The translations under genes and the position numbers were made by a program. Positions 26,247-33,737 of a DNA stretch of 64,000 bases are shown piece after piece. The notes beneath the pieces were generated by a model. It searched no databases. It saw nothing but the letters and a program-made list of their open reading frames with translations, and had not been told where the DNA came from. Each line of letters begins with the position of its first letter. The first letter of the stretch is position 1. The DNA lies in the NCBI GenBank assembly GCA_045345765.1, contig CP148265.1:2914001-2978000 (forward strand), read 5' to 3'. The stretch comes from JAOARY01 sp045345765. Lineage in GTDB: Bacteria; Bacillota; Clostridia; Peptostreptococcales; Peptostreptococcaceae.

Positions 26247-27077
26247 ATGTCAAAGAGAGTTGGTCTTTTTTTACAAGGTGGAGGAGCTAAGGGGGCTTTC
26301 CAAGCAGGTGCGATAAAAGCTTTGCAAGAAGAAAATATAGAATTTAATGTTATAGCTTCGACATCTATAGGTGCAATAAATGGTTATTTTTTATATACAA
26401 AAAACGTGGATAAATTAGAAAAATTTTGGAAATTAAAAGCAAATAGATTAGCTAATAAAAATTTAAATAGGTTTGATTCTATGGAAAGTTTTGTAGTTGA
26501 AAACGAAGAGTTTATAAATGAAATAAATTTATTACCAAATTACTCCATGCTAGAAGAAGATAGGTCTTTGTATGTCAATTACGTCAATGTAAAAAATAAC
26601 AAATTAAATGAAATCTGGTTAGATGTAAAAGAGCTTGATAAGAAAGAAAGATTAAAAGCTATAAAATATTCTTCATTACTTCCTTGTAATAAAAAAAATA
26701 ATGAAACAAGTGAAGATTTTATAAAAAGATTTGATAATCATACATTTGAATTAGAATTTAAAAATATGCTTAGTAAGGGTGTTTATGAAGGTTTTAATTT
26801 AGATGGAGGCATTATAAATAATAATTTTTTAAATCCATTTATATTTGATAAAGTAGATAAATTATATATGATAGTTTTTAAAAAGGATTATATTATTCCT
26901 GAATATATAAAAAATACCTACTATAAAGATCAGATAGTCATAATAGATCCGATTAAGGATTTTTCAAGTAAGGATACATTAAACTTTGGTGAAGAATTTT
27001 TAAACATAAGATTTGAAGAAGGTTATAAACGTACAAAAGCCAAAATAAGCAAAGTTAATTTTAAACCTTTATTTTAA
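26247..27077 (+). CDS. patatin-like phospholipase family protein
   Basis: 276 aa. It has the oxyanion-hole glycine-rich LQGGGAKGAFQAGAIKAL, a nucleophile elbow in IASTSIGAING (serine replaces the first glycine of GxSxG) and the catalytic Asp in DGGIINN. This is the YchK/RssA-like bacterial patatin group: cytosolic serine hydrolases with presumed lipid acyl-hydrolase activity. No signal peptide or membrane helix is visible. It follows the aminopeptidase by 54 nt and ends at a strong hairpin. Confidence 0.88.
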   Translation: MSKRVGLFLQGGGAKGAFQAGAIKALQEENIEFNVIASTSIGAINGYFLYTKNVDKLEKFWKLKANRLANKNLNRFDSMESFVVENEEFINEINLLPNYSMLEEDRSLYVNYVNVKNNKLNEIWLDVKELDKKERLKAIKYSSLLPCNKKNNETSEDFIKRFDNHTFELEFKNMLSKGVYEGFNLDGGIINNNFLNPFIFDKVDKLYMIVFKKDYIIPEYIKNTYYKDQIVIIDPIKDFSSKDTLNFGEEFLNIRFEEGYKRTKAKISKVNFKPLF

Positions 27078-27092
27078 AAAAGAAATAAAAGT

Positions 27093-27136
27093 GTATAAAT
27101 AAAAGAGAAGATGAAAATCTTCTCTTTTATTTATAC
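27093..27136 (+). terminator. hairpin after patatin-like gene
   Basis: Perfect 20-bp stem, arms starting GTATAAATAAAAGAG and ending CTCTTTTATTTATAC, with a GAAA loop at 27113-27116. The U-rich 3' arm may act as terminator, although no separate T-run follows. Confidence 0.65.
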
Positions 27137-27188
27137 AAAGAATTAATTTGAAAGGAGTTGATTTTATATTTTTGATATAATTTTAGGA

Positions 27189-27827
27189 ATGATAAAGAGT
27201 TTACTTGGCTATATACATATACCTAAAAATTTAAGAACTTTATTGATGGATAAAGAAAATAAAAAAATACTTCATATAACAGATACAACAAGAAGTACAT
27301 TCTATGGAATAAAAAAATTAATTAAAGATATAAAACCTATATATATAATTCATACAGGTGATTTAGTGGATGATATTAAATTAGAATTAAGTCCAAGATC
27401 GGAATTTATATATGAGAAATATGTATTAGAAATTCTTAAAATAATGTTAGATAAGGATGTAAAAAAAATATATATAGCATTAGGAAACCATGATAGAAAA
27501 AAAATTATAAATAAACATATAAATAATAACCTAACAGTAGAGGAGAAAGCTAAGATTATTATAATTGATGATATAAAAAAAGTAGAAATAGATAGTATTA
27601 AATGTACATTAAGTCATTATCCAAATATGATAAAAAAAGAAAATAGTGATTATAATTTTTTTGGACATAGTCTTGAATTAACTAGCAAAGTAAAAGATGA
27701 CAAGGTGTATTTAAATGGACTTGAAAGCATAAATATAATATTTTTAAAAGATAAACATATTATAAAATTGGAATATCCTTATGGAACAGATGATAATAGA
27801 ACTAAAAAAGGAAAGATTGGACTTTAG
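27189..27827 (+). CDS. calcineurin-like metallophosphoesterase
   Basis: 212 aa. Metal-binding motifs in order: HITDT (replacing the usual D-x-H), HTGDLVDD, ALGNHDRK, LSHYP and FFGHS. These match the calcineurin-like phosphoesterase fold, so a phosphatase or nuclease/phosphodiesterase is likely; the D-x-H ligand pair is altered. The start ATG has only a short AGGA beside it, and an upstream AAAGGAG is out of reach, so the start is less certain than most. It is followed after 9 nt by an unknown gene with a strong ribosome binding site, suggesting a two-gene operon. Confidence 0.75.
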   Translation: MIKSLLGYIHIPKNLRTLLMDKENKKILHITDTTRSTFYGIKKLIKDIKPIYIIHTGDLVDDIKLELSPRSEFIYEKYVLEILKIMLDKDVKKIYIALGNHDRKKIINKHINNNLTVEEKAKIIIIDDIKKVEIDSIKCTLSHYPNMIKKENSDYNFFGHSLELTSKVKDDKVYLNGLESINIIFLKDKHIIKLEYPYGTDDNRTKKGKIGL

Positions 27828-27836
27828 GAGGTTTAA

Positions 27837-28850
27837 ATGATGATTTCTATAATAAGAAAAGGACCTAGATTTATAATGATGGAAGTCAATGATATAGATG
27901 ATATGAAGGCCTATTTTTTGAACAATTTTAAGGCTTTACATATGGAAAATTTAGCTCAAGCATTTGATATGACAGGTGAAGGATATAGTGTTGTATTTTT
28001 GACCAAAGATATGAAAAGTGCAAAAAAATTAAATGATTTGGAAGAAATTATAATTTTTGAGGATGATATAGACTATGTACTTACAACAATAATAGATAAT
28101 AAAAAAGCATTAAATATAAACAGAGTTAGAGTTGCACCAAGAATAATACTTATGAGATTACTTGGAAATAAAGATAAAATAATTGATCAAATTAAAATGG
28201 AGTATAAAAGCACACAAGGGAGTTTTTTAGAACTTATAAATGAGTTTGATCATAAAGGAACTATTTTAGGGTTCACAAAAAAATCACTCAATAAAAATAT
28301 GTGTGTAAATGATTTGGAAGACAGGGCTTTATTCATAAAGAACAGAAGTGGATATTTAATTAAAAGATTTAGATTAGATGCATTAAGATATATAAATGAA
28401 GGATTAGATAAAAAAGATTGGTATGAAATGGAAATAAGAATTTATGATATGTATGAAGCTTATGATTTACATTATGAAAGAGTAATAAAAATAATAGAAA
28501 TTTTAGAATTAGGACTTATTTTAGGGGAAGCGTGGACAAAAGATTATCCTAGGTTATTTATGGCTGTTGGGGTTTATAGGCTAAGATTTTTTAGCTTTTT
28601 AGATCCAAAAGAGATTAAAAAAATTTTAATTGGGCTTGAATATTTGGATGATGGAACAAGAATTTGTGATTATGATTTATATTACAAAAGAAAGAAAATA
28701 AATTGGACAGATATAAAAGAAGAAAATTTAAAATTTAGAAAAGAAATTGGATTAGAAAATAGAAGAAGGATAATAAGTAGAATAACTAAGGAAATAGAAG
28801 AAGAGCTTTTAGAAAATGATGAAAAAGTAAGAAAAACTAGAATTTACTAA
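27837..28850 (+). CDS. protein of unknown function paired with metallophosphoesterase
   Basis: 337 aa, not recognised. The N-terminal ~100 residues look like an alpha/beta region (MMISIIRKGPRFIMMEV, then VVFLTKDMKSAKKL). The C-terminal half is rich in charged helices (DWYEMEIRIYDMYEAYDLHYERVIKIIEI) and ends in an Arg/Lys/Glu-rich tail. No signal peptide or membrane segment. AGGAGG precedes ATGATG. It lies 9 nt after the metallophosphoesterase, so the two are probably cotranscribed and may work together. Confidence 0.6.
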   Translation: MMISIIRKGPRFIMMEVNDIDDMKAYFLNNFKALHMENLAQAFDMTGEGYSVVFLTKDMKSAKKLNDLEEIIIFEDDIDYVLTTIIDNKKALNINRVRVAPRIILMRLLGNKDKIIDQIKMEYKSTQGSFLELINEFDHKGTILGFTKKSLNKNMCVNDLEDRALFIKNRSGYLIKRFRLDALRYINEGLDKKDWYEMEIRIYDMYEAYDLHYERVIKIIEILELGLILGEAWTKDYPRLFMAVGVYRLRFFSFLDPKEIKKILIGLEYLDDGTRICDYDLYYKRKKINWTDIKEENLKFRKEIGLENRRRIISRITKEIEEELLENDEKVRKTRIY

Positions 28851-28871
28851 ATAAAATTCAAAAAATGAAAT

Positions 28872-28946
28872 AAGCTGTTGCATTAAGAGTCTTATATAAT
28901 GTTTTATCAAAATAAAATCATTATATAGCTTTTATTGCAGCAGCTT
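28872..28946. terminator. long bidirectional hairpin between convergent genes
   Basis: Outer arms AAGCTGTTGCATTAA and TTATTGCAGCAGCTT pair almost completely, and an inner stem (TATATAATG / CATTATATA, then TTTTAT / ATAAAA) extends it to about 35 bp. It separates the convergent unknown gene and the cysteine desulfidase gene. Its outer sequence resembles the repeat at 2451-2542. Confidence 0.65.
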
Positions 28947-28970
28947 TTCATACTTTAATATATATTGTTT

Positions 28971-30290
28971 TTATAAGTTAAGTTCTTTATTTGAATTTCT
29001 ATCTTCCATAGATTTCATAACTTTTAAAATTACTTTATCAGCAGTTTCAAATGCTTCTTTTGCAAGTGTTCCTAGATTTCTAATACTTTCTTCACATGTT
29101 TGACCGATGATACCATTATATGAAGGTGTAAAGAAGCTGTTTTTAGCAAGTAATGCAGATTGTATAGCTACAGATGCAGAAGTAGATAGTTTAAGTGCAC
29201 AACCTTCTTTAGCTCCATCACAAATCATTCCTGATGTATTAGCAAGAACATTATCAATAACCATATCTAATTGGTCGTAATTGCATCCCATTAACCAAGC
29301 TATTGCAACTCCAGAGCCTGTTCCAGCAGCTACACCACAAGCGCATAATGCAGAAAGTCTACCGATAAAATGTTTAATGTAACTATTCATTAAATGACTT
29401 ATAGCAACTGCTTTAGCTAAATTTTCATCACTAACTTCAAACATATTTTTATATGCTACAATTGGTAAAATTGCAGTAAGTCCATTGTTACCACTACCAT
29501 TACTACTCATAACAGGAATAACCATACCAGACATTCTTGCATCAGAAGCTCCTGCTGTTAACATCATAGCATCAGTCATTAAATCATTTTTTAGATAATT
29601 ATCTTCAATTGATTTTTTAATTCCAAAACCAACACCCATACCAGTTTTTTTAGTTAAACCTATATTAGCGATATGTTCATTCATATCAACACCATCTAGC
29701 ATGAATTTTATATCTTCAAACTTTAATTCTTCAACTTCTTTTACAATATCCCTTATTTTCATATCAAATAGAGGATTTCTTTCTGTTTTTGAAGTGCTAA
29801 TTTCTTCTGTTTTTGTTTCTAATAATATTTCATTATTTTTCTTTATAAAAACAAAGTTATTGTGTTTTTTCATAATAACGACATTTGCAGAATTATTTTT
29901 TCCTTTTATATTAGCTTCGATATATATTTTTTCAGATGTATCTTTTATATCTATAGAAACTTTATTTAACGCTATTAATTTTTTGGCTTCTTCTCTTTGG
30001 TCATCAGATACAATTTCTAATACTTTAAGATCTTTAGAACTATCTCCACCACAAGCACCAATTGCTCCAGCAGACACTAGACCAACTTCTTCACAATTTG
30101 GAATACCTACTGAAAGACCATTTTTATATATATTTGGTCCAACTATTATATCTAATTGTTCTATTGTATCATCAGAAATTAATTCTCTAGCTTTTGCACA
30201 TGCAAGCGCAACAGCTACTGGTTCTGTACAACCTATTGCAGGAACTACTTCTGCTTTTAATGTTTCTAATATAATATTTTTAATATTCAT
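28971..30290 (-). CDS. cyuA: L-cysteine desulfidase family protein
   Basis: 439 aa, matching the YhaM/CyuA (UPF0597) family related to the serine dehydratase alpha chain. The N-terminal EVVPAIGCTEPVAVALACAKA has the invariant cysteine. Further probable cluster cysteines occur in SALCACGVAAGTGSG and GMICDGAKEGCALK. Characterised members are oxygen-sensitive [4Fe-4S] enzymes that break L-cysteine down to sulfide, ammonia and pyruvate. GGAGG precedes the ATG. Standalone gene. The symbol follows the recently used name and is a family-level call. Confidence 0.85.
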   Translation of the reverse strand: MNIKNIILETLKAEVVPAIGCTEPVAVALACAKARELISDDTIEQLDIIVGPNIYKNGLSVGIPNCEEVGLVSAGAIGACGGDSSKDLKVLEIVSDDQREEAKKLIALNKVSIDIKDTSEKIYIEANIKGKNNSANVVIMKKHNNFVFIKKNNEILLETKTEEISTSKTERNPLFDMKIRDIVKEVEELKFEDIKFMLDGVDMNEHIANIGLTKKTGMGVGFGIKKSIEDNYLKNDLMTDAMMLTAGASDARMSGMVIPVMSSNGSGNNGLTAILPIVAYKNMFEVSDENLAKAVAISHLMNSYIKHFIGRLSALCACGVAAGTGSGVAIAWLMGCNYDQLDMVIDNVLANTSGMICDGAKEGCALKLSTSASVAIQSALLAKNSFFTPSYNGIIGQTCEESIRNLGTLAKEAFETADKVILKVMKSMEDRNSNKELNL

Positions 30291-30526
30291 TTTAATACCT
30301 CCAGATAGTTATATAAAACTTTTATTAATATGTATAAAAATTTTATGAATAATAATTTTTTAATGTAAAATACCTATATTAAATCTAAAGCATTAAACAT
30401 ACCATAAATAAAATAAAAAAAATTTTTATTTTATTTATTTTAAAGTCTCTGAAAGTATTGAGATTTAAATATAAAAAATTTGAAATAATAATAATTATTA
30501 TTTTCTTAATTAAAAATAAACAAAAC
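30291..30526. other. AT-rich intergenic stretch upstream of the cysteine desulfidase gene
   Basis: No frame with a ribosome binding site is present on either strand. It should hold the desulfidase promoter on the minus strand, but I cannot pick one with confidence. Confidence 0.4.
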
Positions 30527-30580
30527 AAAAAATCTCAAATTGATACGAAAAAACGTTTTTATATATCAATTTGAGATTTT
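30527..30580 (-). terminator. terminator of bioB
   Basis: On the minus strand a stem of AATCTCAAATTGATA with TATCAATTTGAGATT is followed by TTTTTT. A third related half-site (TATCAAATTGATA, 30583-30595) overlaps the bioB side and could compete for pairing. Confidence 0.85.
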
Positions 30581-30598
30581 AGTATCAAATTGATAATG

Positions 30599-31564
30599 TT
30601 AATTTTTATATTTTAAATTCAAGCTATCTAATTTAATTTTGTCTGAAATTATATTACTTCCTATAGTTGTTAGAAAATCACCAGTTAAAAGAGAATCGAC
30701 ACCACCTTGTAATGCTTTTATATCATTGTTTTTTAAAGCTAACCTTCCACCTGCTATTTTGATTCTTTTTTTGGGCATTATAAATCTGTAAATTGCAAAA
30801 TATCTTAAAATACTATCGACACATAAAGTTTTTTTATTTTCAAATTCAGTATTTTTTATAGGATTTAATATATTTATAGGTATACTATTTGGGTTTATCT
30901 GTTTTATTTCATATGCCATTTGAATTCTTTGTTCATTTGTTTCACCTAACCCCCAAATACCACCACAACAGATTTCAAGTCCTGCTTTTTTAGCATTGCT
31001 TATTGTATTTAAACGATCATTATATGTATGAGTAGTACAAATATTTATATAATTATCTTTGGAAGTTTCTATATTATGATGATATCTTATGACACCAAAT
31101 TTTTTTAATTGTTTAGCTTGTTCTTCTTTTAATAATCCAAATGAAGCACATAGTTTTAAATCTGTATTTGTTTTTAGAGATTGATAAATATCTTTTAATT
31201 TTTCTAAATCATGATTATTTAAATTTTTACCACTAGAAACTAAAGAGAATCTATCAACCTTTTGAGAATTTACATAAGATGCTTGTTTTAGAATTTTATC
31301 AATTGTTAATAATTTATAAGTTTTTATATTGGTATTATACTTTGAAGATTGAGCACAAAATTTACAATCCTCACTACAATTACCTGATTTAACGTTCATT
31401 ATGGTACATAAATCTATATAATTACCAATATATTTTTCTCTTATTTTATTTGCATAATTAAGTAGAAGTTGTAGATCATTATATTTTATTAATTCTAATG
31501 CTATATTTTTTTCTATACCAATACCTGTTTTTAAAACATTATCCAATTCTTTTATTATATCCAT
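30599..31564 (-). CDS. bioB: biotin synthase
   Basis: 321-aa radical SAM enzyme that inserts sulfur into dethiobiotin. The SAM cluster motif is in SGNCSEDCKFCAQSS (C-x3-C-x2-C). LCASFGLL, RYHHNIETS, CCGGIWGLGET and the C-terminal AGGRLALKN and DFLTTIG segments are typical of BioB. The ATG at 31564 follows GGAGG; an extended frame upstream would read through the operator. No other bio genes are adjacent. Control is by the BirA-type operator at 31617-31649. Confidence 0.95.
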   Translation of the reverse strand: MDIIKELDNVLKTGIGIEKNIALELIKYNDLQLLLNYANKIREKYIGNYIDLCTIMNVKSGNCSEDCKFCAQSSKYNTNIKTYKLLTIDKILKQASYVNSQKVDRFSLVSSGKNLNNHDLEKLKDIYQSLKTNTDLKLCASFGLLKEEQAKQLKKFGVIRYHHNIETSKDNYINICTTHTYNDRLNTISNAKKAGLEICCGGIWGLGETNEQRIQMAYEIKQINPNSIPINILNPIKNTEFENKKTLCVDSILRYFAIYRFIMPKKRIKIAGGRLALKNNDIKALQGGVDSLLTGDFLTTIGSNIISDKIKLDSLNLKYKN

Positions 31565-31616
31565 TTTTAAAATCCTCCTCCACACAGTAAATATAAAAAT
31601 TAAAATATCAATAATT

Positions 31617-31649
31617 AATGTTAACCCCTTTGTGATATATGTTAACATT
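31617..31649. promoter_or_regulatory. BirA (biotin repressor) operator of bioB
   Basis: Perfect dyad AATGTTAAC (31617-31625), 15 nt, GTTAACATT (31641-31649), matching the Firmicute BirA consensus (TGTTAAC-N14-16-GTTAACA). It begins just downstream of the bioB -10, so it covers the transcription start and would repress bioB when biotin is plentiful. The birA gene is not in the window. Confidence 0.9.
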
Positions 31650-31650
31650 G

Positions 31651-31679
31651 ATTATAAAAAAAAGAATGATGCTTGTCAA
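31651..31679 (-). promoter_or_regulatory. consensus promoter of bioB
   Basis: Minus-strand TTGACA (31679-31674), exactly 17 nt, TATAAT (31656-31651): a perfect sigma-A consensus. The -35 lies in the loop of the upstream gene's terminator hairpin, and that terminator's T-run forms part of the spacer. Confidence 0.88.
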
Positions 31680-31693
31680 ATATCATTCTTTTT
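31657..31693 (-). terminator. terminator of the radical-SAM operon, overlapping the bioB promoter
   Basis: Minus strand: AAAAAGAATGAT (31693-31682), 11-nt loop, ATCATTCTTTTT (31670-31659), with the T-run continuing to 31657. It ends transcription from the radical SAM gene pair immediately ahead of bioB. Confidence 0.88.
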
Positions 31694-31711
31694 AGTAATT
31701 ATAAATTATAC

Positions 31712-32035
31712 TTATTTTAATACAAATTTACATAAGTTATCATCTTTATAAATATACAATTTAAGATTTTCATAATTTAGTTCGAAATTACAAAAACTTG
31801 AATATAAATCAATATCTCTTAGTATATGAATCGTAGCAATAGTACTAGATTTAGTGAACCTTATAATAATTCCTCTAACTTTATTAAATTGTAACCTAGA
31901 ATATTTATTATCATCAATTTCTAAATCAAGGGTTTTATAATTTAAATCTATAAACAAATCTATATCAGATAAATCTTCTCTTATTATCCTTGTTTCAAAT
32001 TCAGTATTTAAATTAAAATTAAAATATTTTTTCAT
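31712..32035 (-). CDS. small protein of unknown function, radical-SAM operon
   Basis: 107 aa beginning MKKYFNFNLNTEFETRIIRED. Not recognised. It is acidic and strand-rich in appearance (alternating hydrophobic and polar residues, for example LFIDLNYKTLDLEIDD), with no signal peptide or membrane helix and two cysteines (SSFCNFEL, NLCKFVLK). The start at 32035 uses AGGTGA at the end of the preceding gene and lies 5 nt after its stop, so the two genes are cotranscribed. A role with the radical SAM enzyme is possible but only by context. Confidence 0.6.
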   Translation of the reverse strand: MKKYFNFNLNTEFETRIIREDLSDIDLFIDLNYKTLDLEIDDNKYSRLQFNKVRGIIIRFTKSSTIATIHILRDIDLYSSFCNFELNYENLKLYIYKDDNLCKFVLK

Positions 32036-32040
32036 ATTAA

Positions 32041-32991
32041 TCACCTATTTATATTTTTTAAGGCTTTTCCATTTAAATAATTACACAAATCACCTTGTTT
32101 GTAGTTCTTCTCATTCATTTCAAGTTCAATATCATCTTTTATTTTCCACCATGAAGTATTCCAATTACAAAATAGAGTATCTTTTTCAGGGGCTCTACCT
32201 AAAAGCCTATGAATTATTATATCTTTTGATAAATATCTTAAAAACATTATAACTCTTTTTTTATAATCTTCTAAACTTATTAAATTTAATTCGTTATTTA
32301 AAAATTCTTTAGCCATCATCGAATTTTTGGGTATATATAGAGAATGAAGTTTAACTCCTGATACTTTTAAGGAAGATAAAATTTTTGCAGCTTCGATAAT
32401 ATCATCTTCATCATCAAATGGTAAATTTAATATTAAATGAGTACAGATTTCAAAATCATATTTTTTAATCATTAACACAGCATCTATATATTCTGCTAGT
32501 GTGTGACCTCTATTTATTTTTTTTAATGTTTTATGATTGATGCTTTGAAGTCCAAGTTCAATAGAAATATTTACATTATAAATTTCTTTTATTTCATATA
32601 AATATTTTAGATAATCTTCATTTAAAGAATCTGGTCTAGTTGATATACTTATTTCTACAACATTTTCAATCAAAGCTTCTTTTATATATTTTTTAAAATC
32701 AGCAAGTGGTAGATAAGTATTTGTGTAATTTTGAAAATAGGCTATAAATTTATTGGCTTTATATCTTTTGCCCATGTAATCCATATTTTTTAAAAGTTGT
32801 TCTTTAACAGTTAATTGATTGTCTAAAGATTCAAAACCTGTTGCAATGTCAGCACAAAAACTACAACCATTATTGCCAAGAATGCCGTCTCTATTTGGAC
32901 AAGTGACAGGCAAATTTATAGGTAGTTTATAGACTTTTTCGCCGTATTTATTTTTCAAATAATCTGAGTATTTATAATAAAGCGTATTCAT
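32041..32991 (-). CDS. TIGR01212-type radical SAM protein (YhcC/YtqA-like)
   Basis: 316 aa. The radical SAM cluster motif is displaced as in this family: CPNRDGILGNNGCSFC. Other signatures are ATGFESL, FIAYFQNYTNTYLPLADFKKYI, ISTRPDSL and ELGLQSINHKTLKKINRGH, as in HemN/Elp3-type radical SAM domains. The molecular substrate of YhcC/YtqA is not established as far as I know, although RNA modification has been suggested. First gene of a two-gene operon. Confidence 0.88.
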   Translation of the reverse strand: MNTLYYKYSDYLKNKYGEKVYKLPINLPVTCPNRDGILGNNGCSFCADIATGFESLDNQLTVKEQLLKNMDYMGKRYKANKFIAYFQNYTNTYLPLADFKKYIKEALIENVVEISISTRPDSLNEDYLKYLYEIKEIYNVNISIELGLQSINHKTLKKINRGHTLAEYIDAVLMIKKYDFEICTHLILNLPFDDEDDIIEAAKILSSLKVSGVKLHSLYIPKNSMMAKEFLNNELNLISLEDYKKRVIMFLRYLSKDIIIHRLLGRAPEKDTLFCNWNTSWWKIKDDIELEMNEKNYKQGDLCNYLNGKALKNINR

Positions 32992-33192
32992 AAGTTTTTT
33001 AGTCCTTTCATTAAATTTTAACTAAATTTATTTAAAAATATAATATAACATAAAAATAAATACAAATCTATTGAGTGGAGGTAAATAAAATTGATAAAAA
33101 TAAAATATTTAATTGAAAACCGCATAAGATTAATGATATTATATATTTATGCAAATAATAGCCCGTGAAATTTGTATAAATATATTAATTAT

Positions 33193-33221
33193 TTGACAAA
33201 TAAAATGCAATATCATATTAT
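33193..33221 (+). promoter_or_regulatory. promoter of the ArsR regulator gene
   Basis: TTGACA (33193-33198), exactly 17 nt, TATTAT (33216-33221). The -10 is embedded in the 24-bp dyad at 33208-33231. Confidence 0.8.
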
Positions 33222-33231
33222 TATGATATTG
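33208..33231. promoter_or_regulatory. probable ArsR-type operator
   Basis: Perfect inverted repeat with arms CAATATCATA and TATGATATTG separated by TTAT. It covers the -10 of the ArsR gene, as expected for an autorepressor. The arm is unlike the ATA-x4-TGA... sites of metal-sensing ArsR proteins, so the inducer may not be a metal. Confidence 0.7.
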
Positions 33232-33256
33232 AGATTTATGTTTTGGAGGAATTTAT

Positions 33257-33541
33257 ATGGATAATTATAAGAATAATCCCACTTGTTTTGAGGAAAATGC
33301 AGATTTGTTAAAAGCATTATCTCATCCAGTTAGGCTGTGTATAGTCAAAGGTCTTATTGAAAATGGAGAGAGTAATGTTTCAAATATGCAAAACTGCTTA
33401 GACATGCCACAATCAACAATATCTCAACACATATCTAAACTAAAAGCTTGTAAAGTTATAAAAGGTTATAGAAATGGTCTTGAAATAAAATATAAAGTTG
33501 AGAATGAAAAAATAATAGAAATTATAAAAATACTTTTTTAA
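33257..33541 (+). CDS. ArsR family transcriptional regulator
   Basis: 94-aa winged-helix regulator: LLKALSHPVRLCIVKGL followed by the recognition region MPQSTISQHISKLKACKVIKGYRNGLEIKYKV. It has four cysteines (about C9, C27, C47 and C64); the DNA-binding helix lacks the ELCVCDL metal site of ArsR/CadC. Next to a sulfur-trafficking protein, a thiol or persulfide sensor is possible, but the cysteine positions do not obviously match known persulfide sensors. GGAGG precedes the ATG. An autoregulatory dyad overlaps its promoter. Confidence 0.88.
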   Translation: MDNYKNNPTCFEENADLLKALSHPVRLCIVKGLIENGESNVSNMQNCLDMPQSTISQHISKLKACKVIKGYRNGLEIKYKVENEKIIEIIKILF

Positions 33542-33591
33542 TATATTTTAATAATGATAAAGAGATAATAGAAAGAAAAATTATTTTATTT

Positions 33592-33621
33592 AGGTAGTGG
33601 GTAAAACTACCTCTATTTTTT
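33592..33621 (+). terminator. terminator after the ArsR gene
   Basis: AGGTAGT (33592-33598) and ACTACCT (33606-33612) form the stem, with T-run TATTTTTTA after it. The CoA-disulfide-reductase gene therefore probably has its own promoter (TATAAT at 33636-33641). Confidence 0.75.
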
Positions 33622-33737
33622 ACAAACTATAACGTTATAATGTGATATAAAGATATTGTGTTTAGAATTTTTAATTAATTTTTTATTCAAAATATAAATT
33701 GTGATTTTAGTATTTAATACAAATAAGGAGGCTATTT

